Origin: Erythrobacter ramosus
Lineage (GTDB): Bacteria > Pseudomonadota > Alphaproteobacteria > Sphingomonadales > Sphingomonadaceae
Direction: 5' to 3'
DNA: 64,000 nucleotides
Assembly: GCF_009828055.1 (NCBI RefSeq)
Contig: NZ_WTYB01000001.1
Location: 263,183 to 327,182, forward strand
Part shown: positions 19,491 to 28,136 of the stretch, piece by piece
Position numbering within the stretch: the stretch's first letter is position 1
Layout: every line of letters begins with the position of its first letter
Program-made: the position numbers and the translations under genes
Notes under the pieces: generated by a model
Seen by the model: only the letters and a program-made list of their open reading frames with translations
Told to the model about the DNA's origin: nothing
Database searches by the model: none

Positions 19491-19567
19491 TTTGCCGGGG
19501 CGGTTCAATCGCGGCGGCGGGCTGGCTATCGCACCGCTCAACCGATTCTGTTTGATGGAGAACCCCC

Positions 19568-19813
19568 ATGGCCGACGACGCCCAATCGACCGATGACCGC
19601 CTGCGCCTGCTGATCGAGCGCATCGAACGCCTTGAGGAAGAGAAGAAGGGCATCGCTGACGATATCCGCGACGTCTACATGGAAGCCAAGGCGGTCGGTT
19701 ATGACCCCAAGATCATGCGCCAGATCGTGCGCCTCAGGAAGATGAAGCCTGACGACCGCAGCGAGCAGGACATGCTGCTGGAGACGTACAAGAACGCGCT
19801 CGGGATGGAGTAA
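19568..19813 (+). CDS. gapR: GapR-family (DUF2312) nucleoid-associated protein
   Basis: An 81-residue protein matching GapR almost end to end: [62 protein letters not shown]. In Caulobacter GapR encircles overtwisted, AT-rich DNA ahead of replication and transcription and stimulates topoisomerases. The coiled-coil N-terminal half and the basic C-terminal helices are visible. A single gene with its own ribosome site (GGAGAA near 19557-19562). The family is restricted mainly to alphaproteobacteria, which helps place the organism. Confidence 0.95.
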   Translation: MADDAQSTDDRLRLLIERIERLEEEKKGIADDIRDVYMEAKAVGYDPKIMRQIVRLRKMKPDDRSEQDMLLETYKNALGME

Positions 19814-19897
19814 GGCCGGACGCCCGCGCGCGTCTGTCATTGAAATTGCGTCAAGCTGTGTTATCTCGGTAAGACAGCATTAAGAGGAGAGACGGCA

Positions 19898-20245
19898 ATG
19901 GCATCCCCTTGGAAAGATTCGCGCGGCGTCATCGTCAGCACCACCCCGACACTCGAAGGCCGCCCGATTCAGGAATACATGGGCATCGTCACCGGCGAAG
20001 TGATCGTCGGCGCGAACCTGTTCCGCGATCTGTTCGCCAATATCCGCGACATCGTCGGTGGGCGCTCGGGCTCATATGAGCGCATTCTGGCCGACGCGCG
20101 CGCGCAGGCGATCGAGGAATTGCAGGCCGAAGCGGCCGCGCGCGGGGCCAATGCAGTGGTCGGGATCGATCTCGATTACGAAGTGATCGGCGATACCGGA
20201 TCGATGCTGATGGTCTCGGCAAGCGGCACGGCGGTGCGGGTCTGA
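19898..20245 (+). CDS. YbjQ/UPF0145-family protein
   Basis: A 115-residue protein of the YbjQ (heavy-metal-binding-like, UPF0145) family: [27 protein letters not shown] near the start, [30 protein letters not shown] in the middle. It is predicted to form a pentameric alpha/beta oligomer; the molecular role is unsettled. AGAGGAGAG upstream gives a strong ribosome site. It stands alone between gapR and the convergent CPBP gene. Confidence 0.92.
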   Translation: MASPWKDSRGVIVSTTPTLEGRPIQEYMGIVTGEVIVGANLFRDLFANIRDIVGGRSGSYERILADARAQAIEELQAEAAARGANAVVGIDLDYEVIGDTGSMLMVSASGTAVRV

Positions 20246-20293
20246 GCGCGCCGCCCGGGCAGCAATCTTCATACTGCACTTCGAGATCGCGCC

Positions 20294-20965
20294 TTAGCGC
20301 AAAGCAAAGGGCACGCCGAAGAACACCGCGTTGTAGAGGCCATGGTGGAGGATCGCCCATGCCAACCCCAACCGCGTGCGAGTATAGGCGAGAAGCACAC
20401 CGCCAATCATCTGCGGCGTCACCGCAATCAGCCCAAGCAGTCCTGACGGCGTGTCATCATTGCCGAGGTGGATGAGCCCGAACATCAACGACGATCCCCA
20501 CACGAACCAGCGAAAATGGCGGATGAACCACGCGGGCACCGCGCGCTCGGTGTCGTTCGTCAGCCCCCATTGCAGCAGCCCGACGAACACCGCTAGGACG
20601 GCCATGCCTGACAGCACGTTCCCGCTGGTCTCAAGCACGATGTCTGCCAGCAACAGCGCCAGCGCAACAAGGCCATAGAGCCCATATCGCAACGCCGCGA
20701 TCCGCCCCGACAACCAGGCGCGGAACAGCATTTCTTCAAAGATCGGGGCAAAGGCCAGCGCAACGAAAAGGTCACGCAGCTGCTTGGGTGGAGGCTCGGC
20801 CCGCTGTAGGCGTATCGTCATCGCAGGGTCGACCAGATTCAGCATCAGGCCAAGCGGAACCATGATCGCGAAACTGAGCGCAAGCAGCACCGCCAGCGCC
20901 TTCACGGCCTGCCAGCCCGTTACAGTCGGCGCTTCGGCAAAGGTCGGGCGCAGCGCAAACCGCAT
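20294..20965 (-). CDS. CPBP-family intramembrane glutamic endopeptidase
   Basis: A multi-pass membrane protein of about 223 residues with the CPBP (CAAX protease/bacteriocin-processing) signature. The catalytic EExxxR is in FEEMLFRAW, and later conserved histidines are in GLIHLGND and ILHHGLYNAVFF. About six hydrophobic segments can be seen. The N-terminus is uncertain. An ATG at 20965 gives a short start; a GTG at 21025 with GGAA upstream would add 20 residues and leave 29 bp to the divergent yebC gene. Substrate unknown. Confidence 0.85.
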   Translation of the reverse strand: MRFALRPTFAEAPTVTGWQAVKALAVLLALSFAIMVPLGLMLNLVDPAMTIRLQRAEPPPKQLRDLFVALAFAPIFEEMLFRAWLSGRIAALRYGLYGLVALALLLADIVLETSGNVLSGMAVLAVFVGLLQWGLTNDTERAVPAWFIRHFRWFVWGSSLMFGLIHLGNDDTPSGLLGLIAVTPQMIGGVLLAYTRTRLGLAWAILHHGLYNAVFFGVPFALR

Positions 20966-21054
20966 CACATCTGCGATGCGCGCCCTTGCGCCAAGCGCGC
21001 CTGCCGGAGTAAGGCGCGCGCTCACATTTCCAACATTCCGGTGAAGTTCGTCCA

Positions 21055-21798
21055 ATGGCAGGCCATTCCAAGTTCAAGAACATCATGCACCGCAAGGGTG
21101 CGCAGGACAAGAAACGCTCGGCGATGTTCTCCAAGCTGAGCCGCGAGATCACGGTGGCGGCCAAGATGGGCATGCCCGATCCCGACATGAACCCCCGCCT
21201 GCGGCTCGCGGTCAACGCTGCCAAGGCGCAGTCGATGCCCAAGGACAATATCCAGCGCGCGATCGACAAGGCGAGCATGGCGGGCGGCGAGGACTATGCC
21301 GAAATCCGCTACGAAGGCTATGGCCCGGGCGGCGTCGCGCTGATCGTCGAAGCGCTGACCGACAACCGCAACCGCACCGCGACCAATGTGCGCACCGCCT
21401 TCAGCAAGAACGGCGGGAACCTCGGCAGCGAAGGCTCGGTTTCGCACGGCTTCGAACGGCGCGGGCTGATCGAGTATTCGGCCGCTGCGGGTGACGAAGA
21501 GAAGATGCTCGAAGCCGCGATCGAAGCGGGCGCGGATGATGTGGAATCCTCCGAAGACGGCCACACCATCTGGACCGCCGCCGATGCGCTGCACGGCGTG
21601 GCGGGCGAGCTCGAAAAGGTGCTCGGCCCGGCGGACAATGTGAAGCTCGCATGGAAACCGGTGCTGAGCGTCGATGTCGATGAAGCGACCGCCGGCACGC
21701 TGATGAAGCTGATCGACGCGCTCGATGATGATGACGATGTGCAGACCGTCTGGGGGAATTACGAAATCTCCGACGAGGTGATGGAGAAGCTGGGCTGA
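21055..21798 (+). CDS. yebC: YebC/PmpR-family DNA-binding regulator or translation factor
   Basis: A 247-residue YebC-family protein. The unmistakable start [20 protein letters not shown] is followed by [43 protein letters not shown]. Members have been described as transcription regulators and, more recently, as factors that relieve ribosome stalling at proline stretches. The gene precedes ruvC, a frequent neighbour. Only 93 nt separate its stop from the RuvC start, and that stretch encodes a possible 30-codon hydrophobic peptide. Confidence 0.97.
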   Translation: MAGHSKFKNIMHRKGAQDKKRSAMFSKLSREITVAAKMGMPDPDMNPRLRLAVNAAKAQSMPKDNIQRAIDKASMAGGEDYAEIRYEGYGPGGVALIVEALTDNRNRTATNVRTAFSKNGGNLGSEGSVSHGFERRGLIEYSAAAGDEEKMLEAAIEAGADDVESSEDGHTIWTAADALHGVAGELEKVLGPADNVKLAWKPVLSVDVDEATAGTLMKLIDALDDDDDVQTVWGNYEISDEVMEKLG

Positions 21799-21891
21799 AA
21801 CGCTGGGAATGGCTGCTGGCGATTGCCCTTGGCAGTGCTTTCCTTCTGGCCGCTGCCTGGCGCATCGGCCTGACGATTGGCCTTTGAAGGC

Positions 21892-22365
21892 GTGATCATC
21901 CTCGGCCTCGACCCCTCGCTCTCCTCGACCGGCTGGGGCGTGATCCGCAGCGAAGGCGCGCGGATCAGCCATGTCGCCAATGGCCAGATTAAAACCGACC
22001 CGTCCGCCCCGATGGCTCAGCGCCTTGCCGCGTTGCAGGCGGAGCTGGCCGAGGTGATCGCCGCCCACCAGCCTGCCCGCGCTGCTGCCGAGGAAATCTT
22101 CGTCAACAAGAACCCGCAATCAACGCTGAAGCTGGCACAGGCGCGCGGCGCGGTGCTGGCGGCGTGCGGCGCGGCGGGACTGACGGTCAACGAACACGCC
22201 GCGCGGCTGGTGAAGAAGGCCGTCACCGGCACCGGGGCTGCCGAAAAGGTGCAGGTCGCCGCGATGGTGAAGGTGCTGCTGCCGGGCGTTGCCATCACCG
22301 GAAGCGACGCAGCCGACGCCCTCGCCGTGGCGATTGCGGACGCGCATCTCGCTCCGCGCAGTTGA
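21892..22365 (+). CDS. ruvC: crossover junction endodeoxyribonuclease RuvC
   Basis: A Holliday-junction resolvase of about 157 residues. It would cut four-way junctions together with RuvAB. The acidic catalytic residues are visible: Asp in LGLDPSLSSTGWG, Glu in AAEEIFVNKNPQ, and the C-terminal pair in GSDAADALAVAIADAH. Start choice is uncertain. GTG at 21892 matches the usual family N-terminus (VIILGLDP) but has no well-spaced ribosome site. TTG at 21877 would add five residues. No ruvA or ruvB follows; the downstream stretch has no clear gene. Confidence 0.93.
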   Translation: MIILGLDPSLSSTGWGVIRSEGARISHVANGQIKTDPSAPMAQRLAALQAELAEVIAAHQPARAAAEEIFVNKNPQSTLKLAQARGAVLAACGAAGLTVNEHAARLVKKAVTGTGAAEKVQVAAMVKVLLPGVAITGSDAADALAVAIADAHLAPRS

Positions 22366-22976
22366 ACAGGAACGCCGCGCGAAGTTGACAAAGTTGACAG
22401 GGTGTCAAGCGCTCAATTTTCAATATTCCTATTAAATTTCATATGCTTGTCTCAGAAAAGCGAAGTTGACACTTCGGCGTCTCCGGGGGGGGGGCTGTTC
22501 GCCGCGAGGCAGGGTGACAACAATGCAAAAAGAGCAGACCACCCCCTAGCGCGCCCGCACGATGTAGGAAATGCGCTCCGTCCGCTTTCGGATAGGGCGT
22601 ATGCTGGCCTGAATGGCCGGAATTGGGTGGATTGCTGAATGGCGGCTTAGCCTACACCCAAACAAAAATAGTCGGACCGGACCAGCCACACGCGACGCTC
22701 ATTCTTCCCCTTCACAGACGCCCATTCGTGATCAGGGCGATCACCTCGACGTATTTGGCAGGGGTTATCGCGAGCGGGTTGCCGGTAATTGATCGTACGC
22801 GCCGATCAACGAAACGTAGAACTAGCGAAGAAGATGAAACAATACAGCGGTGGCATCAGCGAGAGCCAAACTTTGTAAAATTTCGTTAGGTATGTTAAAT
22901 AACCATCAGGGGAGCATCATGATAATCGACTCGATGCAAATGCTTGACGCACTTGCACGGGGGGGAGGGTTATTTT
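22366..22976. other. gene-poor intergenic stretch with repeated AGTTGACA and a G10 run
   Basis: I see no convincing gene in these ~610 nt. The left part contains three AGTTGACA copies within about 90 nt (near 22382, 22391, 22463) and a partial inverse (TGTCAAGC), so it may carry a small dispersed repeat. A run of ten G lies at 22485-22494. The stretch from about 22780 is clearly AT-richer than the backbone and leads into the ribosome site (GGGGGGAGGG) of the secreted-protein gene. Its promoter is presumably here, but I cannot assign boxes with confidence. Confidence 0.5.
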
Positions 22977-23453
22977 ATGAGAAAATTCCACATACTTATG
23001 ACAGCGGCGGCAACGGTTCTACTTGGCAGCTCCGCGTTTGCTCAAAGTTTCACTTACGATGTTGTTTGGGAACCAGTTGATTTCGTTGGCGGAATGACGG
23101 GATCCGACGGCCAGCCCACTGGAGGTGCAGGCATCGTCAGTGGAACCTATGCCACCAAGTTCAGCGACGGGACGACCCAGAAGGGCAGCGTTCGCTGCAT
23201 CGGGCAAGACCAACCCGACAATGCCCTCTTCGATCTGCATTTCTCTTGCACCACAAAGGATTCTTCGGGAACAGCTTCGCTGATCTACGGGTGCAACTAT
23301 CTGGGCAAGCCGGGGCCGGAAACGCCGCTCGGTTGCGTCGGAGGAATCGAAGCCATGACCGGCGAGGCCGCCAAACGCCGCGGCGCCCTTACCATGGAAT
23401 GGTACTCGGACACGAATGCACGTGGCACCGGCCAGTGGTATGGTGATAAGTAG
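22977..23453 (+). CDS. small secreted protein of unknown function
   Basis: A 158-residue protein with a clear Sec signal peptide (MRKFHILMTAAATVLLGSSAFAQ, cleavage after AFA). The mature part is beta-rich, Gly- and Asp-rich, and holds four cysteines in the second half (VRCIGQ, FSCTTK, YGCNYL, LGCVGG), which probably form disulfides. The start was set by the purine-rich GGGGGAGGG 11 nt upstream and by the signal peptide. I do not recognise the family. It sits alone in a gene-poor, lower-GC patch, which suggests acquisition or decay around it. Confidence 0.72.
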   Translation: MRKFHILMTAAATVLLGSSAFAQSFTYDVVWEPVDFVGGMTGSDGQPTGGAGIVSGTYATKFSDGTTQKGSVRCIGQDQPDNALFDLHFSCTTKDSSGTASLIYGCNYLGKPGPETPLGCVGGIEAMTGEAAKRRGALTMEWYSDTNARGTGQWYGDK

Positions 23454-24044
23454 TACTTAACGAGACTCTCCGGCCGCTGGTCTGACGACTTGTGGCCGGA
23501 CGCTCGTTGGCCGCTGGCGAGAACCTAGACCCCTCCAGCAACCAATCGACCTTCGCGCAATCCTCGGGCGTAATGCCGCACTGGAGAACATCCGCACGAT
23601 TGCTTGCCTGCGCTCCTCTACGAGATTTGCATTGCAGTCGAAGCGGGTCTTCGTAGGGCCCCGATGCCAAAACGTATGACGACTGCAGCGGGGTCGGTTG
23701 CGGAATTTCCGCTGCTGGCACGAAACCCGTTGAAGCTGCCCGGCGGCTTTCGGGGCCGCGCACCGGTCCGGCTCATGACCGATCGTGGGTGGAAAGGTGA
23801 CATAGCGCTCAATTAGCGCTGAACCGTTGCCTGATCCGTTGCGCACCAATGATCAATTGCACCGCAAGGGTGCGAACTGGATAGTGAAAAGCGCCCATTG
23901 CACGACGTCAGACCTGTCGGCACGAAGACCGCGAAGATAAACGTCGACAATGTTGGTATCGAGGAAAAGCGCAAGGAAGCCAGACCGCGCTAGCAATAAG
24001 AAGATCGAGATAGCGAGACGTAAGCGCCTGAGGAGGCGATCCGC
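23454..24044. other. gene-poor stretch, no supported gene
   Basis: About 590 nt in which open frames exist on both strands but none has a ribosome site, a recognisable domain or consistent codon use. The pattern of short overlapping frames in moderate-GC DNA looks like decayed coding sequence, but I could not identify a parent gene. No tRNA or repeat was recognised. Confidence 0.4.
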
Positions 24045-24761
24045 CTACGTCTCGCCTTCTAGCATCCGGCGGCGCTGCTTCAACGGAGCGAGCAGTCGCG
24101 CCTCGACCTCTTCAGGCTTGAGCCGCCTGCAATCCGCAAGGAACTTGGTGTCGCCGCTGCGCGCGAAGGTCTCGGCCTCGTTATCCGACCTGGCGTTCTC
24201 GATAAGGAACTTACGAATACGCGCGGTCAGCGCCTCGGTGGGAAGCCTGCCCCTTGTAAAGGACGACAAGGTGAAGCCGGCATCGTAGATGTTCCACTTC
24301 CAAAGATAGCCACCCGCCAAGAGCTGCGCCTTCAGGCTGTCGAGGGTCTGCTCGGCCTCCCGTGCCACGATTAGGTTCATGACGTAGTTTATTCCGTATT
24401 CGCCGCCATCCTTGCGGGCGCTGAGGATGCACACCGGCGTCAGAGCTCCGAGCGGGCCGGCGACATATTCCGAACCGTCTAGCCGGAACCGCGTGAGGTC
24501 GAGGCCCTCACCGGCGAGTGCCTCAGCGATCACGCGCAGATCGGAAAGCTTCGACAGCGGCCCCTCCTCTTTCTTCAGTTCGGATGAGCGTCCAAAAAAA
24601 GCGCGCAGGGTATTCGCCAATGCGCGCCCCGCGCAGAAGTAGCTTGTTCTGACCGATGACCGCTTCGGGGTCGTTAGCGGAAGGTCTGCTTTCGGCGCAA
24701 GTGAGGCGATAGCTGCCCGTCCGCTTTCAGGTTCGCGGCTGATCGCGGCGAATGACTGCAT
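24045..24761 (-). CDS. hypothetical protein
   Basis: An open frame of up to 238 codons that I do not recognise. The C-terminal two thirds (from about residue 70) looks like a globular protein: SKLSDLRVIAEALAGEG, GEYGINYVMNLIVAREAEQ, LWKWNIYDAGFTLSSFTRG, RRLKPEEVEARLLAPLKQ. The first ~65 codons are low-complexity and may be non-coding, so the true start could be internal. No clear ribosome site precedes the ATG at 24761. It lies in the gene-poor patch and is not linked to neighbours. It could be a decaying accessory gene. Confidence 0.5.
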   Translation of the reverse strand: MQSFAAISREPESGRAAIASLAPKADLPLTTPKRSSVRTSYFCAGRALANTLRAFFGRSSELKKEEGPLSKLSDLRVIAEALAGEGLDLTRFRLDGSEYVAGPLGALTPVCILSARKDGGEYGINYVMNLIVAREAEQTLDSLKAQLLAGGYLWKWNIYDAGFTLSSFTRGRLPTEALTARIRKFLIENARSDNEAETFARSGDTKFLADCRRLKPEEVEARLLAPLKQRRRMLEGET

Positions 24762-24788
24762 CTGAGTGGCAAGCTGCCATCAAACTCT

Positions 24789-24965
24789 CGTCGCCCCGTG
24801 CTTGACACGGCGCTTGGCTTTTCATTTCCGCCGCCGGGTTACTTGGCTATGGAAGTTCGCGCTGGTTGAGGCGGAGAACCCCGGTTGGGACGGCCTGTGG
24901 GAACAGTGGTTCGCGCCTGATACAGCGCAGAAGTAGCCAAGCCCCGTGTCAAGCACGGGGCGACG
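24789..24965. repeat. 31-bp inverted repeat pair (REPIN-like copy E)
   Basis: Positions 24789-24819 and 24935-24965 are inverted copies with one mismatch over 31 nt. The arms start CGTCGCCCCGTGCTTGACAC and the inverse ends GTGTCAAGCACGGGGCGACG. The core of 115 nt has no gene. The CGTC/GACG ends match the other intergenic elements in this window, although the arms are longer. The rest of the 24762-25099 gap shows no feature. Confidence 0.65.
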
Positions 24966-25099
24966 ATGGAAGAAATGTCTGCTCCAGTCTCGCTCCCGGA
25001 ACGGCAGATTTTTTCCCAAGCCCCACTGGAGCGACCGGTTTTCTGTGCCATACCGCACGCACTCCAGACCCTGACCGGCACGAAAGACCACAATCATCA

Positions 25100-25453
25100 A
25101 TGGCTGACATCCACCTTTACGGCATTCCCAACTGCGACACGGTGAAGAAGGCGCGCGTGTGGCTCGACGCGCAGGGGCGGGAATACACCTTCCACGATTA
25201 CAAGAAGGAAGGGGCGGAGCCCGAGCGCATTGCCGGCTGGATCGCTACCGCCGGCCTCGATGTGGTGGTCAACCGCAAGGGCACGACCTACCGCGCGCTG
25301 TCGGACGCGGACAAGGCCCTGGCCGCCAGCGCAGACACCGCGCCAGCGCTGCTCGCCGCCAACCCTTCGGTGATCAAGCGCCCGATTGCGGAGCACGCAG
25401 GCGGCCTGTTGGTCGGCTTCAAGGCGGACGAATGGGCCGCTGCGCTCGCCTGA
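25100..25453 (+). CDS. ArsC/Spx-family (YffB-like) thioredoxin-fold protein
   Basis: A 117-residue protein of the ArsC/Spx superfamily, closest to the YffB group. The N-terminal YGIPNCDTVKKARVWLD carries the single conserved Cys. WIATAGLDVVVNRKGTTYR and NPSVIKRPI are the usual later motifs. Without the CX2C pair and arsenate-site residues it is unlikely to be a true arsenate reductase. Glutathione-linked reductase or regulatory roles are suggested for relatives. The ATG at 25100 matches the family start; earlier in-frame codons are non-homologous. It ends 13 nt before pnuC. Confidence 0.9.
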   Translation: MADIHLYGIPNCDTVKKARVWLDAQGREYTFHDYKKEGAEPERIAGWIATAGLDVVVNRKGTTYRALSDADKALAASADTAPALLAANPSVIKRPIAEHAGGLLVGFKADEWAAALA

Positions 25454-25466
25454 ATCGCACATTCCG

Positions 25467-26042
25467 ATGAACCCGCTGGAGATGATCGCCGTCGCGCTCG
25501 GGCTGGCCAATGTCGGCCTGCTCGTGCGGCGTTCGATCTGGAACTACCCGTTCGGCATGGCGATGGTGGCGCTCTATTTCGTGATCTTCCGCGACGCGCG
25601 CCTGTATGGCGAGGCGGCGTTGCAAGTGTTCTTCTTCGTCGTGCAGGGCTGGGGCTGGTGGCTGTGGGCGCGTGCCGGAGGGATGGCGCAGCTGGTTGAG
25701 GTCCGCTGGATGGACGGGCGCGCACGGGCCGCCGCGCTGGTGCTGGTCGCGGGATCGAGCGTCGGGATCGGCTGGGCGATGGCGCGCTTCACCGATGCCG
25801 CCCTGCCCTATGCCGATGCGACCATCGCCGGGGCGAGCGTGGTGGCGCAGGTGCTGCTCGCGATGCGCCAGGTCGAGAATTGGGCGCTGTGGATCGCCAT
25901 CAATGTGCTGTCGATCGGGGTCTATCTCAACCGTGAGCTCTATCTCACCGCCGGGCTTTATGTGGCGTTTCTGGTGCTCGCGACGGCAGGCCTGATCGCA
26001 TGGGCCAAGGCGGCGCGCAGCGGCGAGGCAATTGCGGCGTGA
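25467..26042 (+). CDS. pnuC: PnuC-family nicotinamide riboside/mononucleotide transporter
   Basis: A 191-residue integral membrane protein with about seven hydrophobic segments. It resembles PnuC: RRSIWNYPFGMAMVALYF, an aromatic core FFFVVQGWGWWLWARAG, and LRVENWALWIAINVLSIGVYLN-like motifs near the C-terminus. PnuC carries nicotinamide riboside across the inner membrane by facilitated diffusion. The stop shares a base with the NadR-like start (TGATG), so transport and trapping enzymes are co-translated. That context makes the substrate assignment firm. Confidence 0.94.
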   Translation: MNPLEMIAVALGLANVGLLVRRSIWNYPFGMAMVALYFVIFRDARLYGEAALQVFFFVVQGWGWWLWARAGGMAQLVEVRWMDGRARAAALVLVAGSSVGIGWAMARFTDAALPYADATIAGASVVAQVLLAMRQVENWALWIAINVLSIGVYLNRELYLTAGLYVAFLVLATAGLIAWAKAARSGEAIAA

Positions 26043-27022
26043 TGCGGCGCGGGTTCCTGCTCGGCAAGTTCATGCCGCCTCATGCCGGGCACATGGCGCT
26101 GATCCGCGCGGCGCGGGCGCTGGTGGACGAGCTGACGGTGCTGGTGTGCTGGCTGCCCGATGATCCGATTGCAGGCGAGGTGCGGCTGGCATGGATGCGG
26201 GATCTGCTCCCCGATTGCCGGGTACTGGGCCACGGCCAGGTGGTGCCGCAAGCGCCCGGGGACAGCGCCGATTTCTGGCCGATCTGGCGCGGCATCGTTG
26301 CCGCAGCGCATCCCGAAAGCATCGACTATCTCTTCGCGGGCGAGGATTACGGTGCGGAACTGGCGGCTCAGGTCGGCGGGCTGTTCGTGCCGCTGGGGGG
26401 CCGGGTGCTAGGGTTGGTGGATGACCCGCTCTCGGGCCTTTCGGGCAGCGGCGTGCGTGCCGATCCGGCGGCGCATTGGGCCTACCTGCCAAAGCCGGTG
26501 CAGGCCCATTACCGTCGCACCATCTGTCTTCACGGGGCAGAGAGCACCGGCAAGACCACGCTGGCCGCCGCGCTCGCCGCAGAGACCGGCGCGATGACCG
26601 TTGGCGAATATGGCCGCAGCCATTGTGAGGTGCACAAGGCGCCGCTCACCCGCGATGACCTGCTCCTGATCGGCCGCGCGCAGCAGGCGATGATCGCCGC
26701 CGCTGCCGAGTGGGCCGGACCACTGCTGCTGACCGACACCGATGCGCTGATGACCGCCGCATGGTGCGAAATGCTGCTGGGCGAGCGGCCGCAAGAACTG
26801 ATGCAGGCACCCAAGGCCGACCTTTACCTGCTGCTCGAACCCGATCTGCCGTGGATCGACGATGGCACGCGCTTTTTCGCCGATCCCGCCGACCGTCACA
26901 AGTTTGCAAGGATCGTCGCCCAAGTGCTGGACGATGCCGCCGTGCCGTTCGTACGGATTGCCGGGCAAGGGCCCGAACGGCTCGCCGCTGCGCGGGCCGC
27001 GATAGGAGCGTTGAATGATTGA
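26042..27022 (+). CDS. nadR: NadR-like bifunctional NMN adenylyltransferase / ribosylnicotinamide kinase
   Basis: A 326-residue two-domain enzyme without the N-terminal HTH repressor domain of enterobacterial NadR. The N-terminal nucleotidyltransferase carries the HxGH motif (GKFMPPHAGHMALI, residues about 8-21) and would make NAD from NMN. The C-terminal kinase domain begins near residue 160 with a P-loop (GAESTGKTTLA) and would phosphorylate nicotinamide riboside. It is coupled to pnuC, giving import plus trapping. Its last 8 nt overlap the next gene's start. The kinase and adenylyltransferase motifs look intact. Confidence 0.93.
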   Translation: MRRGFLLGKFMPPHAGHMALIRAARALVDELTVLVCWLPDDPIAGEVRLAWMRDLLPDCRVLGHGQVVPQAPGDSADFWPIWRGIVAAAHPESIDYLFAGEDYGAELAAQVGGLFVPLGGRVLGLVDDPLSGLSGSGVRADPAAHWAYLPKPVQAHYRRTICLHGAESTGKTTLAAALAAETGAMTVGEYGRSHCEVHKAPLTRDDLLLIGRAQQAMIAAAAEWAGPLLLTDTDALMTAAWCEMLLGERPQELMQAPKADLYLLLEPDLPWIDDGTRFFADPADRHKFARIVAQVLDDAAVPFVRIAGQGPERLAAARAAIGALND

Positions 27023-28040
27023 TTCCCGCCTGATCCTTGCCGCGCTGCTGGCTGCGGCATCGCCCGTGGCGGCGCAGGATATGTTGATCATCGCCCACCG
27101 CGGCGCGAGTGCCGAGCGGCCCGAGCACACCCTCGCCGCCTATGAGCTCGCGATTGATCAGGGCGCGGATTATATCGAGCCTGATCTGGTTGCGACCAAG
27201 GATCTGGTGCTGGTCTCGCGTCACGAAAACGAGCTGTCGGGCACCACCGACGTGGCGAGCCGCGAGGAGTTCGAGGATCGCCGCCGCGACAAGACGATCG
27301 ACGGGCAGAAGGTCGCCGGCTGGTTCGCCGAGGACTTCACCCTCGCCGAACTGCGCACCTTGCGCGCGAAGGAACGCATTCCGTCGGTCCGGCCCGCCAA
27401 TGCGCGGTTTGACGGGCTGTATCAGGTGCCGACACTGGCCGAGATCGTAAAGCTGGTGCGCGCCAAGGAAGCGGCGACGGGGCGACGGATCGGGCTCTAC
27501 CCCGAATTGAAGCGCCCCGAATTTCTGTTGCAGAATGACGGAATCGACATGGTCGATCTGCTGCTGCGCGAATTCCGCACGCTGGGCATCACGCCTGCCG
27601 ACCCGGTGTTCATCCAGAGCTTCGAAATTGCCCCGCTCCAACGGTTGAAGCAGCGCGGCGGCGGGTTCAAGCTGGTGCAGTTGGTCGCGCCCATCGGCGG
27701 CCCGGCGGACGAGCCTGCGATGCGCTATGCCGAAATGGTGACGCCGACGGGGCTGGCCGAGGTCGCGAAGTATGCCGACGCGGTGGGCGCGCATATCGCG
27801 CTGGTGCTGACGCCTGAGGGCGCGCCGACCGCGCTAGTGGCGGATGCCAAGGCGGCGGGGCTGGTGGTTCACGCATGGACGGTCCGACCGGAGAATGACT
27901 TCCTGCCACCAATGCTGCGGACGGGGGACGAGCCGAGGGGCCGGGGCTGCGGCGATGTGAAGCTGGCTGCGATGCTTAAGGCGGCGGGCGTTGCGGGCGT
28001 GTTTAGTGATGGGGCGCTGAAGGGGCGGGTGTGCTCCTGA
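27015..28040 (+). CDS. glycerophosphodiester phosphodiesterase, secreted
   Basis: A 341-residue GDPD/GlpQ-type enzyme with a signal peptide (MIDSRLILAALLAAASPVAAQ). The TIM-barrel core shows catalytic elements IAHRGASAERPEHT, ADYIEPDLVATKD and a later LYPELKRPEF. It hydrolyses glycerophosphodiesters to glycerol-3-phosphate and an alcohol in the periplasm. It starts inside the NadR-like gene (8-nt overlap), which is odd for a functionally unrelated pair and may only reflect compaction. Confidence 0.94.
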   Translation: MIDSRLILAALLAAASPVAAQDMLIIAHRGASAERPEHTLAAYELAIDQGADYIEPDLVATKDLVLVSRHENELSGTTDVASREEFEDRRRDKTIDGQKVAGWFAEDFTLAELRTLRAKERIPSVRPANARFDGLYQVPTLAEIVKLVRAKEAATGRRIGLYPELKRPEFLLQNDGIDMVDLLLREFRTLGITPADPVFIQSFEIAPLQRLKQRGGGFKLVQLVAPIGGPADEPAMRYAEMVTPTGLAEVAKYADAVGAHIALVLTPEGAPTALVADAKAAGLVVHAWTVRPENDFLPPMLRTGDEPRGRGCGDVKLAAMLKAAGVAGVFSDGALKGRVCS

Positions 28041-28051
28041 CCCTCTCCGCT

Positions 28052-28133
28052 CGTCATCCCGGCGCAGGCCGGGACCCAGAGCGGCAAGCACTGCACATCG
28101 CTTCACCGGGCCCCGGCCTGCGCCGGGGTGACG
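28052..28133. repeat. REPIN-like inverted repeat element (copy C)
   Basis: The left arm is CGTCATCCCGGCGCAGGCCG and the right arm ends CCCCGGCCTGCGCCGGGG then TGACG. Each arm is itself a hairpin (GGCGCAGGCC / GGCCTGCGCC). It occupies the whole gap between the convergent GDPD and ubiG genes and could also work as a bidirectional terminator. Ends match the other CGTC/GACG elements here. Confidence 0.65.
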
Positions 28134-28136
28134 ACG

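Noticed and set aside
23457..23849. Overlapping 60 to 130-codon frames on both strands in the gene-poor patch
   Set aside because: No ribosome site, domain or codon-use support; they may be decayed DNA and I could not name a parent.
25100..25453. Calling the ArsC-like protein an arsenate reductase
   Set aside because: Only one conserved Cys is present and no ars genes are nearby; the YffB/Spx-type group fits better.
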